From Ammonifex thiophilus (GTDB lineage Bacteria; Bacillota; Desulfotomaculia; Desulfotomaculales; Ammonificaceae): a stretch of 64,000 nucleotides of DNA. The position numbers were made by a program, and so were the translations under genes. Below are positions 19,893 to 29,019 of the stretch, piece after piece. Position 1 is the stretch's first letter, and each line of letters begins with the position of its first letter. The notes beneath the pieces were generated by a model that saw only the letters and a program-made list of their open reading frames with translations, had not been told where the DNA came from and searched no databases. Where the stretch lies: assembly GCF_003368535.1 (NCBI RefSeq), contig NZ_QSLN01000005.1, positions 1-64,000 of the forward strand, given 5' to 3'.

Positions 19893-20656
19893 GGCCGACT
19901 CTCTCCCGCATAAATAGTGTAGAAATCGGGATGGGCGAGCACCTCTTCTGGGGTCCCTTCCAGTACTACCCGGCCGGCATCCATGAGGTAAACGTAGTCG
20001 GCGAAGTCGAAAAGAACCTCCAAGCGGTGCTCGATGACGAAAAGGGTTAAGCCCTTTTCCTGTTGCAACTTCTTTAAGGTGGCATAAATCTTCCGGGCCA
20101 GAACTGGGTTGATTCCCGCCGCCGGCTCGTCCACCAGGATCATCTCCGGCTTGGCCATCAACACCCGCCCGATTTCCACCAGCTTGCGCTGACCACCAGA
20201 GAGCTGACCCGCGGGGCGCAAAGCCAAAGGGGTGAGCTCCAGAAGCTCCAGCACCTCGCGAGCTTGGCGGGCCAGCGCCCTTTCTTCCTCCTGCCACCGA
20301 GGGCGGGTAAACAAGGCCCTGAGCGGGTTTTCGCCGCTGTTTACCGGGGCGGCGAGCAAGAGGTTGTCCATAATGGGGAGTTGATTGAAGAGACGGGGAA
20401 GCTGGAAGGCCAGTGCTAAGCCCTCCCGATATATCTGGTAGGGCGGGTAGCGGGTGATCTTTTTCCCTCGGAAATAAACTTCCCCCTCGTCGGCGGGAGT
20501 CAGACCGTAGATCACGTTAAAAAGAGTGGTCTTGCCGCTGCCGTTGGGACCCACCAGGGCGGTAACCGTCCCTTTTTTGACCACGAGGCTGGCCTGGTTG
20601 AGTACCCGGAGCCCGCCGAAGTTCTTCACCACCCGATCTACAACGAGGAGATCCAA
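19877..20656 (-). CDS. livG: Branched-chain amino acid type ABC transporter ATPase LivG
   Basis: This is the second ATPase of the importer. The 259-residue product has Walker A GPNGSGKT, signature QLSGGQRKLVEIGRVL, Walker B MILVDEPAAGINP and the C-terminal extension seen in LivG-type proteins. It starts at ATG after AAAGGAGGCGC inside livM (19-base overlap), so livM, livG and livF are translationally coupled. Confidence 0.93.
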   Translation of the reverse strand: MDLLVVDRVVKNFGGLRVLNQASLVVKKGTVTALVGPNGSGKTTLFNVIYGLTPADEGEVYFRGKKITRYPPYQIYREGLALAFQLPRLFNQLPIMDNLLLAAPVNSGENPLRALFTRPRWQEEERALARQAREVLELLELTPLALRPAGQLSGGQRKLVEIGRVLMAKPEMILVDEPAAGINPVLARKIYATLKKLQQEKGLTLFVIEHRLEVLFDFADYVYLMDAGRVVLEGTPEEVLAHPDFYTIYAGESRPWRVL

Positions 20657-21561
20657 TTTTGCGCCTCCTTTCGGGCAGCGGTCTTGACCGGACCCTCAGG
20701 AAGGATCCCTTGAGGCCGGAAAATGAGGATGAGAATGACCAGTAGGCCAAAGAAAATGAACTGAAGGTTGTTGGGGTCTACCGGCAAGGTGATAAAGTCC
20801 TTCATTATCCGGGTACCGCGGTTCATCAGCTCCACGACGACTCCGCCCAAAAGAGCTCCCCAGTTATTCCCGGCACCTCCGAGAATGAGCATCATCCACA
20901 CTAGGAAGGTCACCGTGGGCAGGAACATAGTGGGGTCGATGAAGTTCAGGTACTGGGCAAAGATACCGCCGGCCAAGCCCGCTATGCAAGAACCGATAAA
21001 CAGGACGGAGGCCTTAAAATAGACCGGGTTTTTGCCTAAAGCTTTAACCGCCACTTCATCCTCGCGGATAGCCCGCAGCACCCGTCCATAAGGGGAATGG
21101 GCCAGGGCCTGGAGTAAGAGGAAGCACAGCGCCAGGCAGCCCAAGGTCAGCAAGATATTAGCCAGGGCGTCTGCCCGGGAAGAGCCTAAATGAAATACTG
21201 CCGGAACGCTTATGCCCCGTACCCCTCCCGCCAACCCTTCCTCCGCTTTCACTACAGTGCGCAAAATCTCCCCGAAAGACAGGGTTACGATGGCCAAGTA
21301 GTCCTCCCGCAGGCGCAGGGCAGGCAGGGTGATAACAAGGCCTATCAAGCCGGCTATTAAGGCTCCTCCCAGGAAGCAAAGATAAGGGGGAAGAGCGGCG
21401 TGGGCCAAGAGGGTGTAAGCGTAAGCGCCAGCCATGAAAAAGGCCACCTTACCGAAGTTGCCCAGCGAGGTCAAGCCAAACTCCAGGTTAAGACTCAAAC
21501 TCAAAAGAGAGAAGATGCCAATGAAGATCAGGGTATCGGCCAAGTAAAATAGCGGATCCAC
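20638..21561 (-). CDS. livM: Branched-chain amino acid type ABC transporter permease LivM
   Basis: This is one of the two membrane permeases. The 307-residue protein has eight or more hydrophobic segments. Motifs include the LivM pattern LSLNLEFGLTSLGNFGKVAF near the N-terminus and the EAA-like VAVKALGKNPVYFKASVLFIGSCIAGLAGG. It follows livH by 4 bases. A GAGGTGAGAAAG site lies before the ATG. Confidence 0.93.
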   Translation of the reverse strand: MDPLFYLADTLIFIGIFSLLSLSLNLEFGLTSLGNFGKVAFFMAGAYAYTLLAHAALPPYLCFLGGALIAGLIGLVITLPALRLREDYLAIVTLSFGEILRTVVKAEEGLAGGVRGISVPAVFHLGSSRADALANILLTLGCLALCFLLLQALAHSPYGRVLRAIREDEVAVKALGKNPVYFKASVLFIGSCIAGLAGGIFAQYLNFIDPTMFLPTVTFLVWMMLILGGAGNNWGALLGGVVVELMNRGTRIMKDFITLPVDPNNLQFIFFGLLVILILIFRPQGILPEGPVKTAARKEAQNWISSL

Positions 21562-21565
21562 TTTC

Positions 21566-22438
21566 TCACCTCCCTAGAAGGCCACGCGGGCGGAAGATTA
21601 ACACCAAGATGAGCACCAGGAAGGCGATGGCCATCCGGTATTCTGTAGAGAGCCCCGTCGCCTGCAAGAAAACTACCCCTACGTTTTCTGCCAGCCCTAA
21701 GAGGTAAGAGGCGATTATGAGCCCGTAAAAGCTGCCGATCCCTCCCAAGACCACGGCGGCAAATACGGGCAGGAGAATATCCCACCCCATCATGGGGTAA
21801 AGTTGCGTGTCGGCGGCGCGGAAGACCCCTGCCACTCCTGCCAGAGCTGCTCCCAGAAACCAGGTGAAGAGGATGACGCGCTCCAGATTAATGCCGGAAA
21901 CCTGCGCCAGGTCGGGGTTGGTGGCAATAGCTCTTATGGCCAGGCCTACTTTGGTACACTTGAAGAAAAGATGTAGCAATAAGGCGGCTGATAAGGCTAC
22001 GGCGATGAGATAAAGCCAGAGGCTGGTAACCCTCAGTCCTCCCCAGTTGTAGGCGGTCCAGACGAGAGGGTACCCGAGGTCGGACCAAGACCAGATCTCA
22101 CCCATCGTGTAGCGCAAGACGTACCCCAGCCCTATGGAGGCTACCATTAGGGGAATAAGGGATGCTCGTCGGTTAACCAGCGGACTAAAAACCAGACGGT
22201 AACTTAAAACGCTTACCAAGCCGCAAGTCAAGAAAGCTAGTAGCAAACCTGCCCAGAAGCTTTCCGGTGAGTGCTGTAGTAAAGTGTAAGCAACGAATCC
22301 CCCTAGAGTTATTAATTCGGCGTAGGCAAAATTAGGGAAGCGGGATAAACCGTAGGTGAGGGTGAGTCCAGTACCTGCCAGAAGATAGATGCTCCCCGTT
22401 ATGAGGGAGTTGAGCAGGAGCTGTAGCAGGACAACCAT
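21566..22438 (-). CDS. livH: Branched-chain amino acid type ABC transporter permease LivH
   Basis: This is the partner permease and first gene of the operon. The 290-residue protein has about eight membrane segments, starting LLLNSLITGSIYLLAGTGLTLTYGLSRFPNFAYAEL, with the EAA-like AIATNPDLAQVSGINLERVILFTWFLGAALAGVAG. ATG follows AAGGAGGAAAAAGGG. The 116-base space to the divergent YetF-like gene must hold its promoter, but no clear consensus was found. Confidence 0.93.
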   Translation of the reverse strand: MVVLLQLLLNSLITGSIYLLAGTGLTLTYGLSRFPNFAYAELITLGGFVAYTLLQHSPESFWAGLLLAFLTCGLVSVLSYRLVFSPLVNRRASLIPLMVASIGLGYVLRYTMGEIWSWSDLGYPLVWTAYNWGGLRVTSLWLYLIAVALSAALLLHLFFKCTKVGLAIRAIATNPDLAQVSGINLERVILFTWFLGAALAGVAGVFRAADTQLYPMMGWDILLPVFAAVVLGGIGSFYGLIIASYLLGLAENVGVVFLQATGLSTEYRMAIAFLVLILVLIFRPRGLLGR

Positions 22439-22554
22439 TTCCCTTTTTCCTCCTTGGTCTCACCATCCGGCCTGGATTAAACATCGAATATTAGGATATC
22501 ACAGAAAAAGAGAGGGAGTAAACTTGTAAAGCTGTGACGAGGGAGGTTGACGGC

Positions 22555-23259
22555 TTGTTGGCCCTCGGGCAGGTGGTTTGGCGCACCGTGCTCATCTATT
22601 TTGTGGTGCTAGTGCTGATGCGCCTCATGGGGAAGAGGGAAATTGCTCAACTTTCCCCCTTCGACTTCGCCGTGGCCATCATGATAGCCGAGGTGGCCGT
22701 CCTCCCCATGGAGTCGCTGGAGATCCCCCTTTCGCGCGGGCTTCTGCCCCTGTTGATCCTCACCATTCTGGAGATAGGTTTTTCCTACCTTTCTCTGCAC
22801 AGCCGCTGGCTACGACGCCTGGTGTACGGCGAGCCTCAGCTGGTCATCTGGGAAGGGAAGGTGTTGCACCGGGAAATGCGCCGCGCCCGCTACAACCTGG
22901 ACGACCTTCTGGCTCAGTTGCGAGAGAAGGGCTACCACGATCCGTCCGAGGTGGCCTGCGCGGTGCTGGAGAGCTCGGGGCGCTTGAGCGTAATTCCTAA
23001 GAGCGAATACCGGCCTTTGACCAGAGGCGATCTGGGCCTCCCACCGGTGCCGGCCGGGCCGGTTCACGTCCTGGTGGCGGACGGGGAAATCTTGGAGGAT
23101 AACCTGAAGGCTGCCGGGGTGGACCGGGATTGGCTCTTCAGGGAGCTGGAGAAGCAGGGGTTTAAAGAGTTGAGAGCGGTTTTCCTGGCTACCCTGTCTC
23201 CCCAAGGTAAGCTCTTCGTCAGCCCCAAGGAGGAAGAGGGAGGAAAACTGCCGAAATAA
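22555..23259 (+). CDS. YetF-like (DUF421) membrane protein
   Basis: The protein has two or three N-terminal membrane segments (to about residue 80), including LVLMRLMGKREIAQLSPFDFAVA, the hallmark of DUF421/YetF. The cytosolic part has the YGEPQLVIWEGKVLHREMRRARYNLDDLLAQLREKG pattern. In Bacillus such proteins occur in spores and membranes; their biochemical role is not settled. The TTG at 22555 lies eight bases after GGGAGG and is preferred; a GTG at 22534 lacks a well-placed site and would add seven residues. 234 residues. Confidence 0.85.
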   Translation: MLALGQVVWRTVLIYFVVLVLMRLMGKREIAQLSPFDFAVAIMIAEVAVLPMESLEIPLSRGLLPLLILTILEIGFSYLSLHSRWLRRLVYGEPQLVIWEGKVLHREMRRARYNLDDLLAQLREKGYHDPSEVACAVLESSGRLSVIPKSEYRPLTRGDLGLPPVPAGPVHVLVADGEILEDNLKAAGVDRDWLFRELEKQGFKELRAVFLATLSPQGKLFVSPKEEEGGKLPK

Positions 23260-23297
23260 AGCTGGCAGAAACGATACCTCGATGAGGGGAGTTCCCC

Positions 23298-23882
23298 TTG
23301 ACTTTCGGAAAGCGAGAATACTTCGTGGCTCTGGTACTGGGGATAGCTTTGCTGGTAGGCCTGGGGGTTAAGTACCTCTTTTCCCGCCCGGTTGAGGTGG
23401 CGCCCGCCCCTCCGGCGGTGGAGCGGGAGGAGAAAGTAAAGGGCGCGGTATTGGTACACGTGGCGGGAGAAGTCAGTCGTCCCGGAGTTTACGAACTCCC
23501 TGCCGGCAGCCGGGTTAAGGATGCCCTGGAAAAGGCTGGTCTTCTCCCTACGGCCGACCCTCACGCTTTGAACTTGGCGCAGGTCTTAGTGGATGGGCAG
23601 AAGATCGTGGTCCCTCCCAAGCTTACGGGGGGGAAGGAAGGCGAGGTAAACAACCCCTTCGCTCCTCGCGTTCCTGCTTCCTCCGGGGGGAAGGTTAACC
23701 TCAATACCGCCGATGAAACTACCCTCCAGACCTTACCGGGGATAGGGCCTACCCTGGCGCGCCGCATCATAGAGTACCGGGCCAAGAACGGGCCTTTTAC
23801 CTCGGTGGAGGACCTGGCCAAGGTGCCGGGTATCGGTCCCAGGCGCCTGGAGCAGTTGCGCGAGTACGTGTGCGCCCCTTGA
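23298..23882 (+). CDS. comEA: ComEA-like competence DNA receptor
   Basis: ComEA is the membrane-anchored double-stranded DNA receptor for natural transformation. The 194-residue product has a membrane anchor at about residues 9-29, an SLBB domain (VLVHVAGEVSRPGVYELPAGSRV) and a C-terminal double helix-hairpin-helix (VNLNTADETTLQTLPGIGPTLARRII, then KVPGIGPRRLEQL). It starts at TTG after GAGGGGAG. comEC follows after 16 bases, the usual pair. Confidence 0.93.
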   Translation: MTFGKREYFVALVLGIALLVGLGVKYLFSRPVEVAPAPPAVEREEKVKGAVLVHVAGEVSRPGVYELPAGSRVKDALEKAGLLPTADPHALNLAQVLVDGQKIVVPPKLTGGKEGEVNNPFAPRVPASSGGKVNLNTADETTLQTLPGIGPTLARRIIEYRAKNGPFTSVEDLAKVPGIGPRRLEQLREYVCAP

Positions 23883-23898
23883 GAGGGGGTAAGACTCT

Positions 23899-26274
23899 TT
23901 GCCCTTGGCCGTCTACCTAGCTTTAGCCTACATTGCCGGTTGCCTGGCCGCTCCTTATTTTCCTCTAGTTCTTGCTCGTCCCCTTTCACTGGCCGTCATG
24001 AGTGTTTTGCTGGCCTTGGCAGTCTACTACTGGGCACGACGCCGGCAAGGCAGCCTGCTCGTTATCCTGGCCCTTTTTTTCTTGCTGGGCCTGGTAGCTA
24101 CGCGTCTGGCCTTCCTGGAAGCGGTATCCCCCCTCAAGCTTTACCCCAACGAGACGGTGCGGCTGGTCGGAGTGGTGGCGGAGGAGCCGGAAGTGAGAGG
24201 AAACCGGGTCAGCTACCTTTTGCGGGTCAGGGAGGCGGAAGTTAAAGGAAAAAGCTTTCGCGGGGGTAAAGTGCTGGTCACGGTAACCTCGCCCCCGCGC
24301 ATCTTTTCTTACGGAGACCTGCTGTCGGTGGAAGGGAAGCTCTCCTACCCTTCGCCGCCGGGCAACCCGGGGGAGTTCGACTACCGGTCCTACATCTTGC
24401 AGCAAAGGATAATCGCCCTGGTCAGGGCCCGGCCGGAATCCGTGACCAAGATTGGAGAAGCCCCGGCCAACCCCTTGGTTTTTCTATCCCTAAAAATCAA
24501 GGAGAGGCTGGTTAAAGCCTTAGACTCCGCTTTTACACCGAAAGAGAGCGCCCTTTTGAAGGGCATGATCTTCGGCGAGCGCACCCGGATCGATCCCTTA
24601 ATGTACGAGGCCTTTATGGAGACCGGGCTCGTCCATATTTTAAGCGTCAGCGGCCTTCACGTGGGCTTCGTTTTGGGAGGAGTATTACTCCTTTCCCGCC
24701 GCTTTAACTGGAGTAAAGGGGTCACGCTGCTTTTAAGCCTCGCTCTGCTCATCCTCTACGACCTCATGGTGGGGCTGGATCCCCCCATAGTGCGGGCGAC
24801 CATCATGGGGGTTCTCTTTCTGCTGGCCCAGTATCTGGGGAGGAAGAGGGATTGGCGGATAGCGCTGGCGGTAGCAGCCCTCTTGATTTTGCTGGCTAAC
24901 CCTTTGGCTCTTTATAACGCCGGTTTCCAGCTCTCTTTTGCCGCCACCTGGGGCATCTTCTTCCTGGGGCCGGAGGTGAACCGGTGGTGGCAGGATTTTT
25001 GGGGGAAGACCAGGCTGACGGCGCTTATCCCTTACGGGTGGTTTTTGGCCGTTCCCGTAGGGGCGGAGCTGGGCGTTTTGCCTTTGGTGGCCTGGCACTA
25101 CGGATTGGTTTCCCCGGTTTCCCTGCTAGCCAACCTGCTGACCGCCCCTCTGATAACGTTGATTTTTGCCGGCGGGTTCCTGGTAGCGCTACTTGGTGCC
25201 CTTCTCCCTTTTTTAGGTAAGGCCTTAGCCTTCTTAATATCCCCTTTTATCCACCTCTTTCTGTTTATAGTTCATATATGTCAGCGCCTACCTTGCGCGG
25301 CGATCTACCTTGCTTCCGTTCCTCTTTTGGTCCTGGTGCTTTGGTATCCGACCCTTTGGCTGGCCGTGCGGGGAGGAAAGTGGAAAAGGGTGGGGATACT
25401 GGGGCTTTTGGTCCTTTGGCTTCTGCTTGTGCTGGGAGGAAGCTGGGGGAAGGGAACTCCCTTTTTGCGCCTCGATTTTATCGATGTGGGGCACGGAGAC
25501 AGCATTTTGGTGCGCACGCCGGCGGGCAGAAGCCTACTGATCGATGCCGGCGGATGGTCGGAGGAGCTGCGGGGAGAAAAAGAGGGGGCAGGTCTGAGGG
25601 TGGCTCGATACCTCCGGCACGAAGGGGTGAAGAAGCTCGATGTCTTGGTACTCACTCATCCGGACGAAGACCATTGTGGCGGGGCCTGGGCGGTGCTGCG
25701 CCGTTTCACGGTGGAGCTGGTGGTTGTCCCGCCTGTTCCGGAGGAAGGGGATTACGCGCGCCTTTTGCAGTTTGCCCGCATCAGAGGGGCCAAGATAAAC
25801 TATGCTCAAGGGGGAGACAGTCTGAAGCTTGATCCAGCGGTGGAGATAAGATTTTTAGGCCCTTTCCCTCCCTATTCCCCCGACCCCCAAACCTTTAACG
25901 ATAAGGGGCTGGTCACGCGTATCACCTACGGCGAGCGCAGTTTCCTTTTGACGGCCGACATAGAAGAGGAAGGGCAGAAATCACTTTTGCGCTACGGCTC
26001 CGAACTGCAAAGCGATGTTCTCAAGGTGCCGCACCACGGCTCGGCCAAGGTGGCCGAGGAATTTTACCGAGCGGTGAGGCCCACTTACGCGGTCATATCG
26101 GTGGGAGAGAGGAATTCTTTGCCAGCACCTTCTACTCTGGAGTTACTTCAGCGCCTGGGGGTGAAAGTTTTGCGTACCGATCGGGACGGGGCGGTGACCT
26201 TTCTTACCGACGGGAAGCATCTTTACTGGAAGAGCTGGCGGGAAGAGCGGAGGAGGGAAAGTGGTGGGGGTTAA
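23899..26274 (+). CDS. comEC: ComEC/Rec2 DNA uptake channel
   Basis: ComEC moves single-stranded DNA across the membrane. The 791-residue product has N-terminal membrane segments, an OB-like DUF4131 region (ETVRLVGVVAEEPE), the Competence transmembrane domain (ETGLVHILSVSGLHVGFVLGG) and a C-terminal metallo-beta-lactamase domain. That last domain has GHGDSILVRTPAGRSLLIDAGG and the metal motif LTHPDEDHCGG. It begins at a TTG after GAGGGGG. All parts of the long form are present, so DNA uptake could be functional; comEB and type IV pilus genes are not in view. Confidence 0.94.
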   Translation: MPLAVYLALAYIAGCLAAPYFPLVLARPLSLAVMSVLLALAVYYWARRRQGSLLVILALFFLLGLVATRLAFLEAVSPLKLYPNETVRLVGVVAEEPEVRGNRVSYLLRVREAEVKGKSFRGGKVLVTVTSPPRIFSYGDLLSVEGKLSYPSPPGNPGEFDYRSYILQQRIIALVRARPESVTKIGEAPANPLVFLSLKIKERLVKALDSAFTPKESALLKGMIFGERTRIDPLMYEAFMETGLVHILSVSGLHVGFVLGGVLLLSRRFNWSKGVTLLLSLALLILYDLMVGLDPPIVRATIMGVLFLLAQYLGRKRDWRIALAVAALLILLANPLALYNAGFQLSFAATWGIFFLGPEVNRWWQDFWGKTRLTALIPYGWFLAVPVGAELGVLPLVAWHYGLVSPVSLLANLLTAPLITLIFAGGFLVALLGALLPFLGKALAFLISPFIHLFLFIVHICQRLPCAAIYLASVPLLVLVLWYPTLWLAVRGGKWKRVGILGLLVLWLLLVLGGSWGKGTPFLRLDFIDVGHGDSILVRTPAGRSLLIDAGGWSEELRGEKEGAGLRVARYLRHEGVKKLDVLVLTHPDEDHCGGAWAVLRRFTVELVVVPPVPEEGDYARLLQFARIRGAKINYAQGGDSLKLDPAVEIRFLGPFPPYSPDPQTFNDKGLVTRITYGERSFLLTADIEEEGQKSLLRYGSELQSDVLKVPHHGSAKVAEEFYRAVRPTYAVISVGERNSLPAPSTLELLQRLGVKVLRTDRDGAVTFLTDGKHLYWKSWREERRRESGGG

Positions 26275-28459
26275 CGGAGGGCGTTTGAAACTTCTGGTGG
26301 GGATTATATCCTGGCCGGGTAACACGGTGGCCCTTCTGCAGGAGGGGCAGGAGCTTTTAAGCCAAGGTCGAGATGTGGTGATCGGCATTTTAAAATACAG
26401 CGACCCGGAAATAGAAGCTCTAAGCCGGACCTTGCGCTCCATCCCACCACTAGGGGAGAGGCTCAACCTCCCCGAAATCTTGGCCCAACGGCCAGAAGTG
26501 GTCCTCGTGGACGATGCGGGTGCCCTTTACCCGGAGGATTCGCCTTATCAGGCTCGCTGGCAGGAAGTGGAAGAAATCCTGGCTGCCGGGATAGATGTGG
26601 TGGCCACCGTCCACGCTCTGGAACTGGAGGGTTTCAAAGAATTTCTTCCTTTCCCCCTTACTTCTCCTCCCTCCCTTTCGGAGGGAATAGTTCCTGCTTC
26701 TTTTCTCGACCGGGCTTCCGAAGTGGAGCTGGTGGACGTCACTCCGGAAGAACTTAGCCGACAGGGGATATCTCTTCCCCCCGGTTTCGACCCCCGCTCT
26801 CGTATAGGACCTTACCTAGCGGCGGCCAACTTTGCCGCCTTCCGGCGCGCCGTACTGAAGCGACTGGCCGACGAGGTGGATGAGCAACTCTTCCGCCCTG
26901 GGGTGGAAACCAGGGCCAAGGCGGCGCGGGAGAGAATCCTTTTGGCTGTTTCTACTCAACGCAATCTGGAGCGACTTTTGCGCCGGAGCCTTCTTTTGGC
27001 GGAGAGACTGCAAGCTTCCCTTATGGTGGTGCACCTGCGGGTGCCCGGTCGTCACCAGGAGCCCTTTCCCTGGGATTATGTGGAGCGGATGTTAGCCCCG
27101 GTGGGAGGCACCTGGATGGAGGAGGAAGTGGGGGACGAGAGCGAGGTTCCCGCCCGGCTTTCGGAAATAATCGCCGCCCACCACATCACCCGGCTGGTGG
27201 TGGGGCACTCGGCCCGGAGCCGCTGGGAAGAACTGGTTAAGGGCTCGGTCCTGAATGAGCTTCTGCGCCGCAACCGGCATATTAACGTGTTGGTGGTGGC
27301 CCCGGCTTCCGAGGCTAAAGAGGGGGAAACCGAAGCTGCCTCCAGTAGCGCAATTCCCGATCTCCGCCTGCCGCTGAAAGGGAAGCTCAAGATTTATTTG
27401 GGCCCTATTGCGGGGGTGGGAAAGACCTACCGCATGTTGCGCGACGCTCATGAACTCAAGGAAAAAGGGATCGATGTAGTAGTAGGCTACGTAGAGACCC
27501 ACGGTCGGGCGGAGACCGAGGCCCAGATAGGAGATTTGGAAGTTCTGCCCCGTAAGCAAGTGGTCTACCGGGGTAAGACCTTTACCGAACTCGATCTGGA
27601 AGGAGTACTGCGCCGCCGCCCGCAGGTGGTACTCATAGACGAACTGGCCCATACCAATGTGCCGGGGGTGAAGAACGCCAAGCGCTACCAAGACGTGCTG
27701 GAAATCCTAGCGGCAGGTATTGACGTCTACACCACTCTGAACATCCAGCACTTGGAAAGCCTCAATGATGTCATCGAGGAGATAACGGGGGTGAAGGTGC
27801 GCGAGACTCTTCCCGACTGGGTGCTGGGGCTGGCTGATGAGATCATTCTGGTGGACCTGGCTAGCTCCCTTCTGCTTAAGCGGTTGGAACAAGGCAAGAT
27901 CTACCCCCTACCCAAGGTAGAGCAGGCTTTGCGCCACTTCTTCCGGCCGGAAAATATCATCGCTCTGCGCGAGCTCGCCCTCAGACAGTTGGCTCACCAT
28001 CTGGGGGAGAAGCAGGCTCGGCTGGCGCCGGAGAGGAGGGAGCGTATTTTGGTGGCGGTGAACCTAAAGCCCTACGCCGAGCGCCTGGTGCGCCGGGGGT
28101 TGCGCCTGGCCGTGGCTCAGCGCGCGGAACTTATGGTGGTTCACTGTGACGTGACGGGGGGAAAGCTTTCCCCCGAGGCCACGAGTATCCGCAACTACCT
28201 CAAGCGCCTCTGCGACTCCATCGGCATCCCCTACCACGAGGAAAAGGTGCTAAGCGACCGCGATGTAGCCCTGGTCTTGGCCAATCTCTGCCGAGCCAAA
28301 GGGATAACCCAGATGGTTCTCGGGCACAGTCAGCGTAGCCGCTGGCAGGAGTTCTGGAAGGGAAGTGTCATCTCCCAGCTTCTCCGCTCCTTACGGACGG
28401 TGGACCTGCACCTGGTTCCGATTAACTCCGGCAGTTGGACTGCCGAAGTAGCGGTCTAG
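26261..28459 (+). CDS. Tandem KdpD sensor-domain protein without histidine kinase
   Basis: The 732-residue protein contains two copies of the KdpD N-terminal module (KdpD P-loop domain plus universal stress domain). Copy 2 has an intact Walker A, GPIAGVGKT at about residues 381-389, and VVLIDELAHTN near 456. Copy 1 (residues 8 to about 125) has lost the P-loop (IISWPGNT) but keeps VVLVDDAGALY and LAAGIDVVATVHALEL. Both stress domains share GHSxRSRW. There are no membrane segments, HisKA or ATPase domain. It starts at GTG after GGAGGAGGGAAA and overlaps comEC by 14 bases. Short KdpD forms occur in some bacteria, and stress domains of KdpD bind c-di-AMP in Staphylococcus. Here K+ or c-di-AMP sensing for the adjacent kdp genes is inferred. 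No kdpE is visible. Confidence 0.88.
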   Translation: MVGVNGGRLKLLVGIISWPGNTVALLQEGQELLSQGRDVVIGILKYSDPEIEALSRTLRSIPPLGERLNLPEILAQRPEVVLVDDAGALYPEDSPYQARWQEVEEILAAGIDVVATVHALELEGFKEFLPFPLTSPPSLSEGIVPASFLDRASEVELVDVTPEELSRQGISLPPGFDPRSRIGPYLAAANFAAFRRAVLKRLADEVDEQLFRPGVETRAKAARERILLAVSTQRNLERLLRRSLLLAERLQASLMVVHLRVPGRHQEPFPWDYVERMLAPVGGTWMEEEVGDESEVPARLSEIIAAHHITRLVVGHSARSRWEELVKGSVLNELLRRNRHINVLVVAPASEAKEGETEAASSSAIPDLRLPLKGKLKIYLGPIAGVGKTYRMLRDAHELKEKGIDVVVGYVETHGRAETEAQIGDLEVLPRKQVVYRGKTFTELDLEGVLRRRPQVVLIDELAHTNVPGVKNAKRYQDVLEILAAGIDVYTTLNIQHLESLNDVIEEITGVKVRETLPDWVLGLADEIILVDLASSLLLKRLEQGKIYPLPKVEQALRHFFRPENIIALRELALRQLAHHLGEKQARLAPERRERILVAVNLKPYAERLVRRGLRLAVAQRAELMVVHCDVTGGKLSPEATSIRNYLKRLCDSIGIPYHEEKVLSDRDVALVLANLCRAKGITQMVLGHSQRSRWQEFWKGSVISQLLRSLRTVDLHLVPINSGSWTAEVAV

Positions 28460-29008
28460 GGCTAGGTTGAGTTCCAGCACGTTGACGCGCGGCTCCCCAT
28501 AAATGCCAAGCCAGCGGGGGCGGGTGTACTTCTTAACCAGCTTTACCAGAGCTTCTTCCGGAACCGACCGGGCCCGAGCTATCCGGGGCACCTGGATAAG
28601 CGCCGCCTCCGGGCTTATGTGGGGGTCAAGCCCGCTGGCGGAGGTGGTGATGAGGTCCAGCGGCGTTTGCTGCCGCGTAAGGCCCGGGTTCTCTTTGGTT
28701 AAGGCGTGGTAGCGCTTTTCCACCTCTTCGGCCAAGCTGCGGCTCGAGGGGGCGTAGTTGGGCCCGCCGGAGTCCATGGCGTCATAGTCGGAGGCCGAAG
28801 GCCGGCCGTGGAAGTAGTAAGGGGAGGTGAACTCTTGGCCGATGAGATACGACCCTATCACCTTCCCGTCCTTGGTTTCGAGGCTGCCGTTGGCTTTGTG
28901 GGGAAAGGCCAGCTGGGCTAAGCCCGTAACCAGTAAAGGATAGATAAGTCCGGTCAGCACCGTGAGCACAAGGAAGAAGAGTAGGCACCGTCCCCAATCC
29001 TTGAGCAT
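28391..29008 (-). CDS. kdpC: K+-transporting ATPase subunit C
   Basis: KdpC is the single-pass subunit that stabilises the KdpB/KdpA pump. The 205-residue product has one N-terminal membrane segment (FFLVLTVLTGLIYPLLVTGLAQL), then SLIGQ-like SYLIGQEFTSPYYFHGRPSASDYDA and the SGLDPHISPEAALIQ motif. It extends past the usual ending (NVLELNLALD) by about 20 residues, and its 3' end overlaps the convergent KdpD-like gene by 69 bases. Last gene of kdpFABC. Confidence 0.94.
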   Translation of the reverse strand: MLKDWGRCLLFFLVLTVLTGLIYPLLVTGLAQLAFPHKANGSLETKDGKVIGSYLIGQEFTSPYYFHGRPSASDYDAMDSGGPNYAPSSRSLAEEVEKRYHALTKENPGLTRQQTPLDLITTSASGLDPHISPEAALIQVPRIARARSVPEEALVKLVKKYTRPRWLGIYGEPRVNVLELNLALDRYFGSPTAGVNRNQVQVHRP

Positions 29009-29019
29009 AAGCCAACCTC

